In this document: positions 23,659-25,575 of the stretch, piece by piece
Numbering within the stretch: the stretch's first letter is position 1
Layout: each line of letters starts with the position of its first letter
Assembly: GCA_900556625.1 (NCBI GenBank)
Contig: USPQ01000035.1
Span: forward strand, 1-25,575
Direction of reading: 5' to 3'
Source: an uncultured Bacteroides sp.
Lineage (GTDB): Bacteria; Bacteroidota; Bacteroidia; Bacteroidales; Bacteroidaceae
Length of the DNA: 25,575 nt
Made by a program: the position numbers and the translations under genes
The notes under the pieces: model-generated
What the model saw: the letters and a program-made list of their open reading frames with translations, nothing else
Told to the model about the DNA's origin: nothing
The model's database searches: none

Positions 23659-24852
23659 ATGATGGGATATAAAAGAGAACAATATTCAGAAGTGATGGCA
23701 CGCATTAATGAACCTCGCGGAAAAATACAGGTTATTGTTGGGCCACGCCAAGTGGGTAAGTCCACATTGATTGGTCAAGTCCTTGAAGTCTGCAATATGC
23801 CTTATGACAGTTATTCGGCTGATGATGTCGTAGGTGCATCTGCAGACTGGCTGGCAGGTGTATGGCAGACAGCTCGTATGCGTATGGACATACGTGGGGA
23901 AGGGAAACGCCTATTGGTGGTAGACGAAATACAAAAGATAAACAACTGGAGCGAGACTGTAAAGGCTGAATGGGACAGAGATACCCGTGAAAAACGTGAG
24001 CTCATAGTCGTATTATTGGGGTCATCACGCATGTTAATCGAAAAGGGACTCACCGAATCATTGGCCGGCAGATATGAGCTAATTCGGCTGACACATTGGA
24101 CTTTCCCTGAAATGAGAGAATGCTTCGGTTGGAATCTCTACCAATATGTCTATTTTGGTGGGTATCCGGGCGCAGCATCTTATATCACCGATGAGCGTCG
24201 TTGGCGAAACTACGTCAAAGACTCTTTGGTTGAACCATCCATCTCGAAGGATGTGCTGATGAATACAAAAATCATGAAGCCACAACTACTCCGCCAACTG
24301 TTTGAACTCGGTAGTAGTTATAGTGGCGAGCTACTGTCTCTTACCAAAGTGGCCGCTCAGCTTCAAGATGTAGGCAATGTCACCACGCTGGCTAGTTACC
24401 TCCATTTTTTGGATGAATGTGGTTTGCTGTGTGGTTTACAGAAGTATGCCGAAGACGATGCTCGCAAATACAACTCAATTCCTAAATTTCAAGTCCATAA
24501 CAACGCTTTGCGCAACGTGTATGCTGATAAGGACTTCACGGAAATGGCTGAAGATCCTAAAGCTTGGGGGCGTTATGTAGAATCAGCAGTTGGTGCCTAT
24601 ATTGTAAGTCAGGCACAGATTTGTGATTACAAGGCTTATTACTGGCGTGATAGCCACGACGAAGTTGACTTTGTGCTTCATAGAAGAGGCAAGACAATCG
24701 CCATCGAGGTTAAAAGCGGAAGACGAACCACCAACAATGGCTTGCCTAAATTTGAAAAAGCTTACCATCCGTATAGGGCCTTTGTGGTCGGTTCCGGAGG
24801 CTTATCCTTTGAAGAGTTCCTATCAATAGATTTGAATTTACTCTTCAAGTAG
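23659..24852 (+). CDS. AAA ATPase with DUF4143-type C-terminal domain
   Basis: This 397-residue protein belongs to the widespread AAA_14/DUF4143 ATPases of unknown function. Walker A is GPRQVGKST (28-36, K34) and Walker B is LLVVDEIQK with D89-E90; a sensor-like LLGSSR follows at 119-124, then LAGRYELIRLTHWTFPEM, typical of the family. The middle (about 200-290) is a winged-helix-like segment (LTKVAAQLQDVGNVTTLASYLHFLDECGLL). The C-terminal domain has EVDFVLHRRGKTIAIEVKSG with D337, E350 and K352, a PD-(D/E)xK nuclease-like pattern. No membrane helices. Families like this are scattered and prone to horizontal transfer. It is flanked by an exonuclease relic and an intact exonuclease, and has a tandem-repeat array before its start. 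ATG 23659 or 23662 (MMG) are equal choices. Confidence 0.9.
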   Translation: MMGYKREQYSEVMARINEPRGKIQVIVGPRQVGKSTLIGQVLEVCNMPYDSYSADDVVGASADWLAGVWQTARMRMDIRGEGKRLLVVDEIQKINNWSETVKAEWDRDTREKRELIVVLLGSSRMLIEKGLTESLAGRYELIRLTHWTFPEMRECFGWNLYQYVYFGGYPGAASYITDERRWRNYVKDSLVEPSISKDVLMNTKIMKPQLLRQLFELGSSYSGELLSLTKVAAQLQDVGNVTTLASYLHFLDECGLLCGLQKYAEDDARKYNSIPKFQVHNNALRNVYADKDFTEMAEDPKAWGRYVESAVGAYIVSQAQICDYKAYYWRDSHDEVDFVLHRRGKTIAIEVKSGRRTTNNGLPKFEKAYHPYRAFVVGSGGLSFEEFLSIDLNLLFK

Positions 24853-24888
24853 GCGTATAACAAAAATTTGCCCATTCAAAAAAAAGAA

Positions 24889-24923
24889 AGAGACTTACCT
24901 GTCATCGGGTAGGTCTCTCGTTT
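24889..24923. terminator. Bidirectional terminator between ATPase and exonuclease genes
   Basis: An 11-bp stem AGAGACTTACC / GGTAGGTCTCT (one wobble) has loop TGTCATCG. CGTTTTCC follows on plus; on the minus strand a stronger CTTTCTTTTTTTT follows, serving the exonuclease gene. Confidence 0.8.
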
Positions 24924-24928
24924 TCCTC

Positions 24929-25450
24929 CTACTCGATTTTGTTTTTTTTCGGTTCGGGAATGATAAGCAAAGCTATTTGTGCGCAAGCTTCAGCATCTGC
25001 CAATGCGTGGTGATGGTTGGTCAGGTCATATCCGCACCGGGCGGCTACTGTGTGTAATTGATGATTCGGGAGTTCTTTTCCAAACACTTTTCTAGAGGCG
25101 CGGCAGGTGCAATAGAATTTATATGGAGGATAAGTCATTCCATACAGTTCATGAACCGCACGAAGGCAACCCTCATCAAAAGGGCTGTTGTGAGCTACCA
25201 GTGGCAAACCGTCTATCAGCGGTTTGATTTCCGCCCATACTTCTGGAAAATCATCCGCTTCTATCGTGTCATCGTACGTGAGTCCGTGGACAGCTGTCGT
25301 CCATTGGGTATAGTAGTTGGGGGCAGGACGAATCAAACGATAGATTTTGTTCATAATCTTTCCTTCCTTTACAATGACAACACCAACACTGCATATGCTA
25401 GTACGTTTGCCGTTGGCTGTTTCAAAGTCGATAGCAGCAAAATTCCTCAT
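24929..25450 (-). CDS. DnaQ-like DEDDh 3'-5' exonuclease
   Basis: This 173-residue protein is a single exonuclease domain of the DnaQ/RNase T fold. ExoI motif FAAIDFET gives D8 and E10, ExoII VAHNSPFDEGCL gives D92, and ExoIII NHHHALADAEA gives H147 and D152 (HxAxxD), so all four acidic residues and the histidine are present. Such proteins are often annotated as DNA polymerase III epsilon-like or 3'-5' exonuclease; there is no polymerase-binding or helicase domain, so the free-standing nuclease may act in repair or nucleic-acid turnover. It is monocistronic, with a terminator after it and a -7 box TACATTTG (25480-25473, minus) 22 bp before its ATG. A 27-codon fragment of a close relative lies about 1.8 kb away at 23421-23501. 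Confidence 0.92.
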   Translation of the reverse strand: MRNFAAIDFETANGKRTSICSVGVVIVKEGKIMNKIYRLIRPAPNYYTQWTTAVHGLTYDDTIEADDFPEVWAEIKPLIDGLPLVAHNSPFDEGCLRAVHELYGMTYPPYKFYCTCRASRKVFGKELPNHQLHTVAARCGYDLTNHHHALADAEACAQIALLIIPEPKKNKIE

Positions 25451-25472
25451 TTATTTTTTTATTTTGAGATAC

Positions 25473-25480
25473 AAATGTAT
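25473..25480 (-). promoter_or_regulatory. Candidate -7 box for the exonuclease gene
   Basis: TACATTTG on the minus strand matches TAnnTTTG, 22 bp before ATG 25450. No TTTG at the expected -33 distance. Confidence 0.45.
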
Positions 25481-25500
25481 GAATTAGAATTTATTCTCTC

Positions 25501-25508
25501 TATATTTG
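25501..25508 (+). promoter_or_regulatory. Candidate -7 box for the gene entering at the right edge
   Basis: TATATTTG matches TAnnTTTG, 16 bp before ATG 25525. No clear -33 element; the leader would be short. Confidence 0.35.
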
Positions 25509-25524
25509 TTTGCAAAATATATCC

Positions 25525-25575
25525 ATGTATACAGAATATCAGCCTTCTCATTTACTTGTTCCCTATATTGATAAC
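25525..25575 (+). CDS. Partial gene, start of a probable AraC-type regulator
   Basis: Only the first 17 codons are in the window (MYTEYQPSHLLVPYIDN). The pattern YxPSxxLxPYID is what I know from the N-terminal sensor domain of many Bacteroidota AraC-family regulators (for example PSPLLAPYIDxYW). The evidence is too short for certainty; the gene continues to the right. It is divergent from the exonuclease, with 74 bp between starts. Confidence 0.5.
   Translation, partial: MYTEYQPSHLLVPYIDN

Overview
The window looks like chromosomal DNA from a gut Bacteroides species. The evidence is a SusC/SusD pair, a fused bioB-bioA gene, a DUF4421 protein, lipoproteins with acidic residues after the lipid cysteine, AT-rich starts mostly without Shine-Dalgarno sequences, and several upstream boxes fitting the Bacteroides sigma-ABfr -7 consensus TAnnTTTG. 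Names rest on reading the translations; no database search was possible. No RNA genes, CRISPR arrays or insertion sequences were seen.

Left part (1-5100): a terminator of an off-window gene, a small membrane protein, a six-helix ion channel whose pore reads TTVGSN instead of the K+ signature TVGYG, a convergent LctP-type lactate permease, and a soluble three-PAS histidine kinase divergent from the permease.

Biotin block (5132-10788, minus strand): a tight five-gene operon bioBA-bioF-bioG-bioC-bioD covering biotin synthesis from malonyl-ACP methyl ester onward. BioC and BioG open and close the disguised pimeloyl-ACP route, BioF makes KAPA, BioA makes DAPA, BioD makes dethiobiotin and BioB inserts sulfur. 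BioB and BioA are one polypeptide, preceded by an unusual 63-residue leader. The promoter has a perfect 13-bp palindrome in its spacer, a candidate operator.

Middle (10866-19854): a DUF4421 protein divergent from a SusC/SusD outer-membrane uptake pair (terminator follows), a lone lipoprotein with an Ig-like segment, a convergent Fsr-like MFS exporter sharing a bidirectional terminator, and a small envelope-stress pair (GlsB/YeaQ-like plus a YtxH-like protein).

Right part (19905-25575): a LacI-type regulator, SDR-type mannonate oxidoreductase and mannonate dehydratase form a hexuronate catabolic operon, with two similar dyad boxes 209 bp apart upstream of lacI that look like looping operators. 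Beyond its terminator lie a 52-codon ORF carrying a 27-codon relic of a DnaQ-like exonuclease, three 22-bp-spaced boxes, an AAA ATPase/DUF4143 gene, an intact copy of the same exonuclease family, and the first 17 codons of a probable AraC-type regulator. The relic-repeats-ATPase-exonuclease stretch and the twin lacI boxes are the most interesting unexplained features.
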